Shown: one piece after another, positions 19,484-27,543 of the stretch
How positions within the stretch are numbered: the first letter of the stretch is position 1
How the letters are laid out: each line of letters starts with the position of its first letter
DNA from: Novosphingobium sp.
GTDB lineage: Bacteria; Pseudomonadota; Alphaproteobacteria; Sphingomonadales; Sphingomonadaceae
Direction of reading: 5' to 3'
NCBI RefSeq assembly: GCF_027486195.1
Contig: NZ_JAIXPP010000059.1
Coordinates: 78,653 to 142,652 of the forward strand
DNA length: 64,000 nt
Made by a program: the position numbers and the translations under genes
The notes under the pieces: generated by a model
Seen by the model: the letters and a program-made list of their open reading frames with translations, nothing else
Told to the model about the DNA's origin: nothing
The model's database searches: none

Positions 19484-19508
19484 TTCACCGAAACTTCAGG
19501 GCTTAGGT
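19484..19508 (+). promoter_or_regulatory. Motif shared with the first TPR gene (copy 2)
   Basis: Same order of blocks as before TPR1: TTCACC, AAA, TTCA, GG, GCTTAGGT, here without the insertion. It ends 16 bp before the TPR2 start, so if it were a promoter the leader would be very short; a repressor or translational element is also possible. Confidence 0.45.
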
Positions 19509-19524
19509 AGTATTGGTGAGTGTG

Positions 19525-21042
19525 ATGAAACGCGCTGCGCTCCTTGCTGTCCTCCTGCTGGCCTCGGCCTGTTCGCGCACCGATCCGGCGGCGCAATTCG
19601 CCGCAGCGCAAAAGGCCTTCGCGGCAGAAGATTACGCCGCCGCGCGGACGCAAGTGCTCGGCGCGCTCGATGCCGACGGCGCCAACCGCGACATGCTGCT
19701 GCTCTATGCGCGCACCCAGCTCAAACTGGGCGATGGTGACGGCGCGCAGGCCACGCTCACGCATCTGGAGGAAGCGGGCTTCACCAGTGCCGAACTCGTA
19801 AGGATGAAAGCAGAAGCGGCGATCCTGCGCGGTCAGCCGCAAGCGGCGCTGAACCTGCTCGGGCAGGACAGCGGCGCGGAGACGTGGCGCCTTCGCGCCG
19901 CCGCCCACAGTGCGCTCGACAACGCCCCCGCAGCGCTCGAAGCGCTGCGCCGGGGCCTCGCCGCCGATCCGCGCAACTATGCGCTGGTGCATGATTACGC
20001 GAGGTTCCTGATCGCCGCGCAGGACTATCCCGCCGCCGGCAAGGCGGTCGAAACCTTGCGCCAGCTCGCACCGGGTCGGCTCGATACACTGATGATGGCC
20101 GGAACACTGGCTGCGCAGCAAGGGAAGCTCGAAGCGGCCAGGAAGAGCTTCAGCGCAGCCGCCGATGCCTTTCCGGCGCGGGTGGAACCGCTGACGGCAC
20201 TCGCCAGCCTTGCAGACATGGAAGGGCAGGTCGACGCAGCGCTGCTCATCGTGGCGCGGGCCGCAAAGATTGCCCCCAGCCATCCCGAAGTGATCGACCT
20301 TTCGGTGCAGCTCGCATCGGAAAAGGGTGACTGGGAAACGGTGCGCAAGACGCTCGCTTCGCAGGAGGCCACGCTCGATCCGCGCTCGGCAAACGCAATG
20401 AGCTATGCCGAGGCGCTGCTGCGGCTGGGCCACCCGGAACAGGCGCGTGCGATGTTTGCGCAGGCGCTGCTGCTTTCGCCGCAGAACCCCTACGCGCGGA
20501 TCATGCTGGCCGAGGCGCAGCTGGCGGTTGGCGACCCGCGATCTGCCCTGCGCACGGTGCAGCCGCTGTCAGACAGCGTTCTGGCCGGTGAGCGCGAGCT
20601 CGATCTGGCGGTGCGCGCGGCGCAGGCAGCGCGCGATCCGTCTGCCGGCACGCTCCTCGCTCGGCTCAAGTCGCCGGCCCTGAAGGCCAACCAGCAGCTC
20701 GCCAATACAGGGCAGGCCGCGCTTGCCCGGCAGGACTGGCCTGCGGCACTGGCAGCCTTCGGGCAGATCCCGGGGCACGAGAAAGATGGAGAGGTGCTGC
20801 GCCGCATGGCGCTCGCGGCGTCGCGCGCCGGGCAGGTGGATGCCGCGCTGGGTTATGCCGATCGCGCGCTCGAGCTTGCGCCGCGCAATGCCGATATGTT
20901 GCATACGGCCGCGCTGGTCCGGCTCGAAGCGGGCCGCGACCGTGATCAGATGCTTCGGCTGATGAAGGAAGCCAGTCGGCTCGATCCTGCGAACCACCTG
21001 TTTCGTGCCGACCTTGCGCGCGCGGTGGCCGGCGGCGGCTGA
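19525..21042 (+). CDS. TPR lipoprotein, PrsT-like (2)
   Basis: 505 aa, lipobox SAC in LLLASACSRTDP (Cys near residue 16), followed by TPR helices throughout. It opens with FAAAQKAFAAEDYAAARTQV, similar in pattern to the first TPR protein, and closes with LGYADRALELAPRNADMLHT. The ATG was preferred to the upstream TTG and GTG codons because GGTGAG is spaced 4 bp before it. The gene is divergent from PEP-CTERM gene 1 and convergent with PEP-CTERM gene 2. Function in PEP-CTERM protein handling is inferred from its neighbours and its likeness to PrsT. Confidence 0.8.
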   Translation: MKRAALLAVLLLASACSRTDPAAQFAAAQKAFAAEDYAAARTQVLGALDADGANRDMLLLYARTQLKLGDGDGAQATLTHLEEAGFTSAELVRMKAEAAILRGQPQAALNLLGQDSGAETWRLRAAAHSALDNAPAALEALRRGLAADPRNYALVHDYARFLIAAQDYPAAGKAVETLRQLAPGRLDTLMMAGTLAAQQGKLEAARKSFSAAADAFPARVEPLTALASLADMEGQVDAALLIVARAAKIAPSHPEVIDLSVQLASEKGDWETVRKTLASQEATLDPRSANAMSYAEALLRLGHPEQARAMFAQALLLSPQNPYARIMLAEAQLAVGDPRSALRTVQPLSDSVLAGERELDLAVRAAQAARDPSAGTLLARLKSPALKANQQLANTGQAALARQDWPAALAAFGQIPGHEKDGEVLRRMALAASRAGQVDAALGYADRALELAPRNADMLHTAALVRLEAGRDRDQMLRLMKEASRLDPANHLFRADLARAVAGGG

Positions 21043-21110
21043 TCAAACGGGGCATGCGGATCGCCCTGTTGTCCCTGCGCTGATCTAACCCCGCAATAAC
21101 TGCCCTGCCG

Positions 21111-21146
21111 GTCCTTCACGGGTCGCTTGGCGGCCCCGTGAAGGAC
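21111..21146. terminator. Hairpin terminator between TPR2 and PEP-CTERM 2
   Basis: GTCCTTCACGGG pairs with CCCGTGAAGGAC around an 11-12-base loop. Between convergent genes, so it can end both transcripts. Confidence 0.75.
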
Positions 21147-21172
21147 TTGGTGGGGCAAGGGGTCGTTCAGGT

Positions 21173-21583
21173 TCAGCGGCGGCGGCGACGCGCCAGGGCA
21201 AGGCCGACGAAGCCGAGGCCCATCATGCCGAGCATGCCCGGTTCGGGAACCGGGGTGCCGCCCGAGGTCGAACCGCCCGAAGTGGTGGTGCCGCCGGTGG
21301 TCGTGGTGGTGCCACCCGTGGTGGTGGTGCCGCCCGTCGTCGAAGTGGTGGTGCCGCCCGTCGTCGAAGTGGTGGTGCCGCCTGTCGTCGAAGTGGTGGT
21401 GGTGCCGCCGGTGGTGGTGGTTCCGCCCGTGGTCGTCGAGCTCGTGCTGGAGCTGCCGCACATGGTGCCGCCGGACGGGTGGCCGCAGTTGCAATAGTGG
21501 GTGTGCTTCACCCAAGCCGAAGCCGGCTGCGAGATCATGGCTGTGCCGAAGAGGGCAGCCGAGGTAATCAGGATACGTTTCAT
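21173..21583 (-). CDS. PEP-CTERM protein 2 with Thr/Gly repeat linker
   Basis: 136 aa: signal peptide (to ASA near residue 23), a short head with His and Cys residues (WVKHTHYCNCGHPSGGTMCG), about 65 residues made almost only of Thr, Gly and Ser in units such as TTTSTTGG, then VPEPG (112-116), a hydrophobic helix and RRRRR. It is a minimal exosortase substrate whose mature part is mostly linker, a good candidate for heavy O-glycosylation. The three Cys and three His of the head could bind metal. A sigma-54 box lies 45 bp upstream. Confidence 0.88.
   Translation of the reverse strand: MKRILITSAALFGTAMISQPASAWVKHTHYCNCGHPSGGTMCGSSSTSSTTTGGTTTTGGTTTTSTTGGTTTSTTGGTTTSTTGGTTTTGGTTTTTGGTTTSGGSTSGGTPVPEPGMLGMMGLGFVGLALARRRRR
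21288..21437. repeat. Degenerate tandem repeat coding for the Thr/Gly linker
   Basis: Units of GTGGTGGTGCCGCC and GTCGTCGAAGTGGTGGT recur within the PEP-CTERM 2 gene. The repeats stay in frame. Such runs change copy number easily by slippage. Confidence 0.85.
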
Positions 21584-21608
21584 GGTTTAGTCCCCTTGCC
21601 AGTAAACC

Positions 21609-21623
21609 GTGGTTAAACCCTGA
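21609..21623 (-). promoter_or_regulatory. Leader motif shared by the two PEP-CTERM genes (copy 2)
   Basis: Minus-strand TCAGGGTTTAACCAC, 13 of 15 bases identical to the copy before PEP-CTERM 1. Here only 4 bp separate it from the -12 element, so it would cover the transcription start. Confidence 0.45.
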
Positions 21624-21627
21624 CAAA

Positions 21628-21642
21628 GCAAACTTGATGCCA
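21628..21642 (-). promoter_or_regulatory. Sigma-54 (RpoN) promoter of PEP-CTERM gene 2
   Basis: Minus-strand TGGCATCAAGTTTGC: TGGCA and TTGC are exact, with GG-N10-GC spacing. It is 45 bp from the start codon, the same distance as in PEP-CTERM gene 1. Confidence 0.8.
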
Positions 21643-21648
21643 AATACG

Positions 21649-21663
21649 CATTTCTGCCGATTA
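21649..21663 (-). promoter_or_regulatory. Possible activator site upstream of sigma-54 box (copy 2)
   Basis: Plus-strand CATTTCTGCCGATTA, matching the CATTTC-N4-GATTA pattern before PEP-CTERM 1. It is 6 bp from the -24 element here and 15 bp there, about one helical turn of difference. Confidence 0.35.
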
Positions 21664-21723
21664 TGCTGGTTAACGCCTGTTCGTACGTTACGTCACTGTA
21701 AGCTAGCCCGACGCTTGGACTGG

Positions 21724-22290
21724 TTAATTCTGGCGTAGCGCCACGTCGTTCATGAAGCGCACACTGTCCCCGCGAGCGAGCCATTCCGCCTCTCCGGCCA
21801 CAGCGCCGAGCATGGTGATGAGGTCGTCCTGCTCCGCCTTGGCGAAGTTGCCCAGGACATAGCCGGTCACCCGGTCCTTGTGTCCCGGATGCCCGATGCC
21901 GAGCCGCACGCGGCGAAATTCCGGGCCAATATGCTGGTCGATCGAGCGCAGGCCGTTGTGCCCGGCATGGCCGCCGCCCTGCTTCACCTTGACCTTGAAC
22001 GGCGCGAGATCGAGCTCGTCATGAAACACCGTCAGCGCGTCCGGACCGAGCTTGTAGAAGCGCAGCGCCTCGCTCACCGCGCGGCCGCTTTCGTTCATGA
22101 AGGTGGCTGGCTTGAGGAGGATCAGGCGCTCGGAGCCAATGCGGCCGTCCTGCACCCAGCCCTGAAATTTCTTCTGGACCGGGCCGAAGGAATGCACCTC
22201 GGCAATGGTGTCGAGCGCCATGAAGCCGACGTTATGCCGGTGGAGGGCGTATTGGGGTCCGGGATTGCCGAGACCGACCCAGAGCTGCAT
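21724..22290 (-). CDS. pth: Peptidyl-tRNA hydrolase
   Basis: Releases peptides from dropped-off peptidyl-tRNA. 188 aa. Seen: GLGNPGPQYALHRHNVGFMALD with catalytic His near residue 20, ATFMNESGRAV, HDELDLAPFKVKVKQGGG with the catalytic Asp near 93, and GHNGLRSI. Located downstream of rplY on the same strand, the common rplY-pth order, with a terminator-like hairpin between them. The last residues (SVRFMNDVALRQN) follow the usual fold. Confidence 0.97.
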   Translation of the reverse strand: MQLWVGLGNPGPQYALHRHNVGFMALDTIAEVHSFGPVQKKFQGWVQDGRIGSERLILLKPATFMNESGRAVSEALRFYKLGPDALTVFHDELDLAPFKVKVKQGGGHAGHNGLRSIDQHIGPEFRRVRLGIGHPGHKDRVTGYVLGNFAKAEQDDLITMLGAVAGEAEWLARGDSVRFMNDVALRQN

Positions 22291-22354
22291 GGCGAGGGTC
22301 TTCCTATACGGGGCTGGCGCCAGGAACGGTAAGCTTGATCGGGATAGGCCAGTA

Positions 22355-22385
22355 CCGGTCCCTCACGCAGGGCGAGAGGGACCGG
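22355..22385. terminator. Hairpin between rplY and pth
   Basis: CCGGTCCCTC and GAGGGACCGG form a perfect 10-bp stem with an 11-base loop. It lies in the 145-bp gap after the rplY stop. It may attenuate read-through into pth. Confidence 0.65.
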
Positions 22386-22435
22386 ACACATGGCTTTTCG
22401 CAGCGCATGGCTGCGGGCATCAGGCCAAGTTGGCC

Positions 22436-22729
22436 TTAGATGCGCAGGAAGTCCGCGTGAAGCGGGCGTTCGGAAACCGGGTGGAACGCAACATCCTTGG
22501 GCTGGGTGCGCACGGTCACGCCGCCGACAGTGAGCTCGATGATCGAATCGAAGAACTTGCCGGTGCCAAGCTGGCGGCGCAGTTCCTTTTCTTCGATGTG
22601 GATCGCAACCGGATCCTGATTGCCGCCGTAGATCACGGCGGGTGTGCGGCCTTCGCGACGAAGTGCACGGGAGGCTCCCTTGCCAGCCCGTTCACGCGTC
22701 TCGGCCGGCAGATGCAGCGTATAGCTCAT
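22436..22729 (-). CDS. rplY: 50S ribosomal protein L25, single-domain
   Basis: 5S rRNA-binding L25 domain of 97 aa ([22 protein letters not shown], then [30 protein letters not shown]). Alphaproteobacterial relatives normally continue past DFLRI with a CTC/TL5 C-terminal domain to about 200 aa. Here a TAA follows directly and no remnant of the second domain is seen in any frame before pth, so the protein is E. coli-like in size. Either a lineage loss or a recent nonsense/deletion event. Confidence 0.9.
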   Translation of the reverse strand: MSYTLHLPAETRERAGKGASRALRREGRTPAVIYGGNQDPVAIHIEEKELRRQLGTGKFFDSIIELTVGGVTVRTQPKDVAFHPVSERPLHADFLRI

Positions 22730-22860
22730 GTGTCCGTACCTTCACGTTTATGTGTCAAACCGATTTCCTTGCGCCACGCCTCCAGGGATGACCATGCACG
22801 CAGGAAGCGGCGGCCCTTAGCGTCTGTGGCGGAAAAAGCAAGCGGAAGCGGGTTTATTTG

Positions 22861-23041
22861 GGTTCGCGCAGAGGCGCAGAGGCGCGGAGAAGAAGGCAGT
22901 TGGATTCGCGCAGAGTTCGCAGGGATCGCAGAGATGTCTAGCTGCGGCGAAGCCGCTATAATTCATTGCGCATGCGCAAGGGCGCAATCAATGCCTGCGG
23001 CGCGCAGCCTCTTTGCGATCTCTGCGAACTCTGCGCGAACC
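22861..23041. repeat. Long palindromic 'CGCAGAG' intergenic repeat (copy A)
   Basis: Arms at 22905-22934 and 23012-23039 pair almost perfectly (TTCGCGCAGAGTTCGCAG against CTGCGAACTCTGCGCGAA). A third related stretch lies at 22861-22894, and the loop holds two small hairpins. A second copy of the family is at 57881-58034. The repeat fills most of the 312-bp gap between rplY and the TraB/GumN gene; the rest (22730-22860) shows nothing but the rplY upstream region. Confidence 0.85.
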
Positions 23042-23950
23042 TTAATAGACCCGCTTAACCTGCCAGCCGCGCGCTTCGAGTAGGCGCGGGAGGCCGTCGA
23101 TGCCCGCCACATGCGCCGCGCCCACCGCAATGAAGGGCTTCGCGCCTGCTTTGAGCATGGCGTTAATCTGGTCCGCCCACGCCAGATTGCGCCGGGTCAG
23201 CAGCGCGGTGCGCAGTTCGGGATCGGCGAGGAAGCCAGTCTGCGCCTCGCGCGCGATGCCCAGCTCGTCGCCGCGCAGCCACAGCGTCAGCATGTCCTTG
23301 TCGTCATCGCGGCTGTCCGCCGCCTCGTGCGCAACTTGCTCCAGCAGCACCGACTGCGCGCGCGGTGGCAGCGTATCGAAAATGCCGAACTGGCTGTCGA
23401 TCGTTTCGAGCCCCGTGACCGGCTTTGAGCCGATCACCTTGCGCAGCTCGGGCTCGACCCCGCTTTCGGGCTGCATGCCCTGCTTGAGCCCGCCGATGGC
23501 CGCGATCTGCAGCGCCACGGCCCAGCTTTCCTGATCCTTGAACTGCCCGTCGTTCAGCGAAAGGTCCTTGTAGACTTTGGCAAGATCGCTGCGGAACTTG
23601 GGCTCAACCCGCTCACTCGGCGGCGGCAGGCCGGGGGTGAACGCAAGCCGGCCCAGCGCTTCGCCCGCCACTTGCGGATTGAGTGCTTCGCCGATCTCCA
23701 GCACCAGCCGGTCCGCCCCGCTGATCGCGCTGTCGATGGCCGGGCGGCGCCAGTTGGTGCCCGGAGGCAGCGAGTGGACGGTGCCGAGCAGCCAGCCGTG
23801 CACCCCGGTGCTGTCCGAAATCGCCCAGAGCGCAACCTTGGCGGGCTCTTCGGGCGGCGGTTTGGCCGCCCCGCAGGCCGCAAGGCTGATGAGCAGGCAG
23901 CCGGCCAGCAGCTGCAGGAGCCGGGTGAGGGGGGAGGGATGGCGCTTCAT
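23042..23950 (-). CDS. TraB/GumN-family lipoprotein
   Basis: 302 aa. Signal peptide with lipobox LAAC (Cys near residue 26), then the TraB/GumN (PF01963) fold: ISDSTGVHGWLLGTVHSLPPGTNWR, the GLETIDSQFGIFDTLP segment, and the C-terminal KPFIAVGAAHVAGIDGLPRLLEARGW. The conserved GTxH and GxxHxxG motifs resemble metalloproteases of the EreA/Tiki type, so a hydrolase role is possible but unproven. The start MKRHPSPLTR was chosen for the signal peptide. Its stop abuts the palindromic repeat. glyQ starts divergently 110 bp away. Confidence 0.88.
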   Translation of the reverse strand: MKRHPSPLTRLLQLLAGCLLISLAACGAAKPPPEEPAKVALWAISDSTGVHGWLLGTVHSLPPGTNWRRPAIDSAISGADRLVLEIGEALNPQVAGEALGRLAFTPGLPPPSERVEPKFRSDLAKVYKDLSLNDGQFKDQESWAVALQIAAIGGLKQGMQPESGVEPELRKVIGSKPVTGLETIDSQFGIFDTLPPRAQSVLLEQVAHEAADSRDDDKDMLTLWLRGDELGIAREAQTGFLADPELRTALLTRRNLAWADQINAMLKAGAKPFIAVGAAHVAGIDGLPRLLEARGWQVKRVY

Positions 23951-24059
23951 CGCCCCATCGGGATGGACCAAGCGCGCAGGCGAAGCAAGAACCGCGCGCC
24001 TCCACGGTTGATTTGCCCCGGTTGATTTGGGAGCGCCAATCCGCCAAAGCGCGCGGGCC

Positions 24060-24974
24060 ATGGCTGATACTGATAAACCCGCTTCCACCCCTCTCAGCGT
24101 GCAGGACATGATCCTCACGCTCCACGCCTATTGGGGCGCGCGGGGATGCCTGATCCTCCAGCCATACGACATGCGCATGGGCGCGGGCACCTTCCACCCC
24201 GCCACGACCTTGCGCTCGCTTGGCCCGCAGCCGTGGAATGCCGCTTATGTCCAGCCCAGCCGCCGGCCCACCGATGGTCGCTACGGCGAGAACCCGAACC
24301 GCCTGCAGCACTATTATCAGTATCAGGTGATCATGAAGCCGAGCCCGGCGGATTTTCAGGCGCTGTACCTCGGTAGCCTGTTCGCCATCGGCATCGATCC
24401 GCTGCTCCATGATATCCGCTTTGTGGAAGACGACTGGGAATCGCCCACGCTCGGTGCCTGGGGGCTGGGCTGGGAAGTGTGGTGCGACGGCATGGAAGTC
24501 TCGCAGTTCACCTATTTCCAGCAGATGGGCGGCTTCGATTGCAAGCCGGTCGCGGGCGAATTGACTTACGGGCTGGAACGCCTCGCGATGTATATCCAGA
24601 ACGTCGATAACGTGTACGATCTCCGCTTCAACAATCACGGCGTTAGCTACGGTGAGGTGTTCCTCGAAAACGAGCGCCAGATGTCGAAGTGGAACTTCGA
24701 GGTGGCGGACACGGAAACGCTGTTCGAAGGCTTCCGCCGCGCCGAGGCCGAGTGCCGCAAGGCGCTGGAGGCCAAGGTCCCCATCGCCGCCTATGAACAG
24801 GCGATCGAGGCGAGCCACTTGTTCAACCTCTTGCAGGCGCGCGGCGTGATCTCGGTGCAGGAACGCGCCAGCTACATGGGCCGCGTGCGCGATTTGGCGC
24901 GCGGCTCGTGCGAGGGTTATATGGACAAGTACCGCCCCGAATGGGAAGCAAAGTTCCCGGGGTGGACGGCATGA
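24060..24974 (+). CDS. glyQ: Glycyl-tRNA synthetase alpha subunit
   Basis: Catalytic subunit of the tetrameric bacterial GlyRS; makes glycyl-AMP and charges tRNA-Gly with GlyS. 304 aa. Motifs: [20 protein letters not shown] near the N-terminus, [18 protein letters not shown], and [21 protein letters not shown] (class II motif 3 region). The start MADTDKP fits the usual length. The TGA overlaps the glyS ATG, so the subunits are made together. Confidence 0.98.
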   Translation: MADTDKPASTPLSVQDMILTLHAYWGARGCLILQPYDMRMGAGTFHPATTLRSLGPQPWNAAYVQPSRRPTDGRYGENPNRLQHYYQYQVIMKPSPADFQALYLGSLFAIGIDPLLHDIRFVEDDWESPTLGAWGLGWEVWCDGMEVSQFTYFQQMGGFDCKPVAGELTYGLERLAMYIQNVDNVYDLRFNNHGVSYGEVFLENERQMSKWNFEVADTETLFEGFRRAEAECRKALEAKVPIAAYEQAIEASHLFNLLQARGVISVQERASYMGRVRDLARGSCEGYMDKYRPEWEAKFPGWTA

Positions 24975-27469
24975 GCAATTCCCCAACCCCGTTCGTGTCG
25001 AGCGAAGTCGAGACACAAAGCGCAACCGCTGATTTCCTGCTCGAACTGCGCTCCGAAGAAATCCCCGCGCGGATGCAGGCTGGCGCACGCGCCGATCTGG
25101 AAAAGCTGTTCCGGCGTGAGATGCAGGCCGCTGGGCTCGCCGTGGATGATGTCACGGTCTGGTCCACTCCGCGACGCCTGACGCTGATGGCCAAGGGCTT
25201 GCCGCTGGCAACTGAGGCGGTGCACGAGGAAACCAAGGGCCCGCGCACCTCCGCGCCCGAACAGGCGCTCGAAGGCTTCCTGCGCAAGACCCGCCTTTCC
25301 AAGGACCAACTGACCGAGCGTGAAGGCGTGTGGTTTGCCATCGTTGAAAAGCCGGGCCGGGCTGCCGCCGATGTGCTGGCTGCCTCGATCCCCGCGATCA
25401 TCCGCGCTTTCCCCTGGCCCAAATCGCAGCGCTGGGGCGCAGCCAGCCTTGCGCCGGACAGCTTGCGCTGGGTGCGCCCGCTTTCGGGCATCGTCGCGCT
25501 GCTCGGCGGCGAGGTGATCGAGTGCGAGATCGGCGGCATCCGCTCGGGCCGCACCACGATGGGCCACCGCTTCCACCACAGCGGCGAAATCCAGATCGAC
25601 GGCGTGGACGACTACGCCGCCAAGCTGCGCGCTGCCCACGTGATCGTCGATCATGCGGAGCGCGAAGGCATCGTCCGCGAAGGCGCGCGCAAGGCGGCTG
25701 CTGATGCGGCCCTCGTGCTGGTCGAGGATGAAGGCCTCGTGATCGAGAACGCTGGCCTCACCGAATGGCCGGTGCCGCTGCTCGGCCGGTTCGACGAGGC
25801 GTTCCTCGAAGTGCCGCCCGAAGTCATCCAGCTCACCGCGCGCGTGAACCAGAAGTATTTCATCTGCCGCGATAGTGCGGGCAAGCTCGCCAACGCCTTC
25901 GTCTGCACCGCCAATATCGAAGCGCATGATGGCGGTGCGGTGATCGTCGCGGGCAACCGCAAGGTCCTCGCCGCCCGCCTCTCCGACGCGCGCTTCTTCT
26001 GGGAGCAGGACCGCAAGACGCCGCTTTCCGCGCAGGCTGAAAAGCTGGCGCGGATCACCTTCCACGAGAAGCTCGGCACCGTCGCCGACAAGGTGGAACG
26101 CGTGGCCAAGCTGGCCCGCTGGCTCGTCGAAGAGGGCATCGTCACTGCTGCCCCCCTCCCCGTTGGGGAGGGGTCGGGGGAGGGGGCTCCCCCATCGCAG
26201 TCGCAGAGCACCCCCACCCAACCCTCCCCCGACCGGGGGAGGGCTTTGCTTGCGGATCAAGTCGAACTCGCCGCGCGCCTGTGCAAGGCCGATCTCGTCA
26301 CCGAAATGGTCGGCGAATTCCCCGAACTGCAAGGCCTGATGGGGGGCTACTATGCCCGCGCCGAAGGCCTGCCCGATGCCGTCGCCGACGCGATCCGCGA
26401 TCACTACAAGCCGGTCGGGCAGGGCGATGATGTGCCCACCGCGCCGGTAACAGTGGCCGTGGCGCTGGCAGACAAGCTGGATACGCTCGGGGGCTTTTTT
26501 GGCATTCCAGAAGAACCGACTGGCTCCAGAGATCCGTTCGCATTGCGGCGGGCAGCGCTAGGTGTTCTAAACATAGTTCAGCGAAACGAACTTCGCCTGC
26601 CGCTAGAAAGCGCTCTTCAAGCTTTTGTGCAGATTTGTCTCGACACCGCGTATGAGCGAGGGCATTTCCCTGCCCGTCTGGAATTGGATACTAGTCGGCT
26701 CGATGAGGATGTCGTTGCATACCGGGTCTATCAAATCTCGTCATTGCTGAACTACCAAAGCAAGTTCGACCAAGAGCTATTCGTTGCTCTGTCAGCGCCA
26801 TTTGAGCGTGCCAAGTCACTTCGTGTTACTGAGATTATGCCGCTGTTCGGCAGTTTCTTGCCTAATCCAATCGTGTTTCCCGAGAATCTCCTTGCCTTCC
26901 TCGCCGACCGCCTAAAGGTCCAGCAGCGCGAAGCCGGTGTCCGCCACGATCTGATCGACGCGGTCTTCGCGCTCGGCGGCGAGGACGATCTCGTCCGCCT
27001 GCTCGCCCGCGTTCACGCCCTCCAGGCCTTCGTCACCACCGAGGACGGCACAAACCTCCTCGCTGGCTACAAGCGCGCTGCGAATATCCTCAAGAAGGAG
27101 GGCTTTGCTGCTTCCCCCCTCCCCGCTGGGGAGGGGTCGGGGGAGGGGTATCCCCCGTCGGCAAGTGGAGAGCACCCCCACCCAATCCTCCCCCAAGCGG
27201 GGGAGGGCTATCAGGCAGAGCCCGCCGAACAGGCTCTTGTCGATGCGCTCGATGCTGCCGAGCCGCTCGCAGAAGCTGCTGTTGCAGCGGAAGATTTTAC
27301 AGCCGCAATGGCTGCGCTCGCCACTTTGCGCGCGCCGATCGACGCCTTCTTCGAGAGCGTTACCGTCAACGATGCCGACCCGGCCAAACGTGCAGGGCGC
27401 CTCGGACTGCTTGACCGCTTCCGTGCTGCAGTGCACAAAGTTGCGGACTTTGGCCGCATAGAGGGCTAA
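24971..27469 (+). CDS. glyS: Glycyl-tRNA synthetase beta subunit, with repeat-derived insertions
   Basis: tRNA-binding subunit of GlyRS, 832 aa, longer than the usual 690-760. N-terminus [18 protein letters not shown] and core motifs ([39 protein letters not shown]) are normal. Two in-frame insertions, near residues 394-425 and 715-746, both begin PLPxGEGSGEG and are translated copies of one palindromic DNA repeat. Between them residues about 510-640 are coded by DNA near 50 percent GC with unlike codon use. The C-terminal anticodon-binding-like domain is intact, so the enzyme is probably functional. Confidence 0.95.
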   Translation: MSNSPTPFVSSEVETQSATADFLLELRSEEIPARMQAGARADLEKLFRREMQAAGLAVDDVTVWSTPRRLTLMAKGLPLATEAVHEETKGPRTSAPEQALEGFLRKTRLSKDQLTEREGVWFAIVEKPGRAAADVLAASIPAIIRAFPWPKSQRWGAASLAPDSLRWVRPLSGIVALLGGEVIECEIGGIRSGRTTMGHRFHHSGEIQIDGVDDYAAKLRAAHVIVDHAEREGIVREGARKAAADAALVLVEDEGLVIENAGLTEWPVPLLGRFDEAFLEVPPEVIQLTARVNQKYFICRDSAGKLANAFVCTANIEAHDGGAVIVAGNRKVLAARLSDARFFWEQDRKTPLSAQAEKLARITFHEKLGTVADKVERVAKLARWLVEEGIVTAAPLPVGEGSGEGAPPSQSQSTPTQPSPDRGRALLADQVELAARLCKADLVTEMVGEFPELQGLMGGYYARAEGLPDAVADAIRDHYKPVGQGDDVPTAPVTVAVALADKLDTLGGFFGIPEEPTGSRDPFALRRAALGVLNIVQRNELRLPLESALQAFVQICLDTAYERGHFPARLELDTSRLDEDVVAYRVYQISSLLNYQSKFDQELFVALSAPFERAKSLRVTEIMPLFGSFLPNPIVFPENLLAFLADRLKVQQREAGVRHDLIDAVFALGGEDDLVRLLARVHALQAFVTTEDGTNLLAGYKRAANILKKEGFAASPLPAGEGSGEGYPPSASGEHPHPILPQAGEGYQAEPAEQALVDALDAAEPLAEAAVAAEDFTAAMAALATLRAPIDAFFESVTVNDADPAKRAGRLGLLDRFRAAVHKVADFGRIEG
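26151..26244. repeat. G/C-rich palindromic repeat inserted in glyS (copy 1)
   Basis: CCCCCCTCCCCGTTGGGGAG start and CCTCCCCCGACCGGGGGAGG end, two back-to-back hairpins of about 94 bp joined by GAGCACCCCCACCCAA. Related to the copy at 27113 and a half copy at 44995. Read in frame it adds about 31 residues. Confidence 0.88.
26500..26890 (+). other. Composition-atypical segment inside glyS
   Basis: Sample 60-base lines count 30-31 G+C (about 50 percent) against roughly two thirds in the flanking glyS sequence, and codons such as TTA/CTA, ATA, AGA and ACT are frequent. The protein frame stays open and rejoins normal GlyS sequence at [22 protein letters not shown]. Confidence 0.75.
27113..27209. 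repeat. G/C-rich palindromic repeat inserted in glyS (copy 2)
   Basis: Same structure as copy 1: CCCCTCCCCGCTGGGGAGGG at the left, GAGCACCCCCACCCAAT in the middle, CCTCCCCCAAGCGGGGGAGG at the right. Translated in the same frame phase as copy 1, giving [11 protein letters not shown]. Confidence 0.88.
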
Positions 27470-27543
27470 AGCGCCCCATCACTTTTCGGCGAATCCGGGA
27501 AAACCGGAAACAATTGAAGTTCGCGAGGGAGCCTCTTGGTCTT

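Noticed and set aside
21288..21437. Regular short repeats as a CRISPR array
   Set aside because: Repeats are coding, of varying unit length, with no unique spacers, and translate to the Thr/Gly linker.
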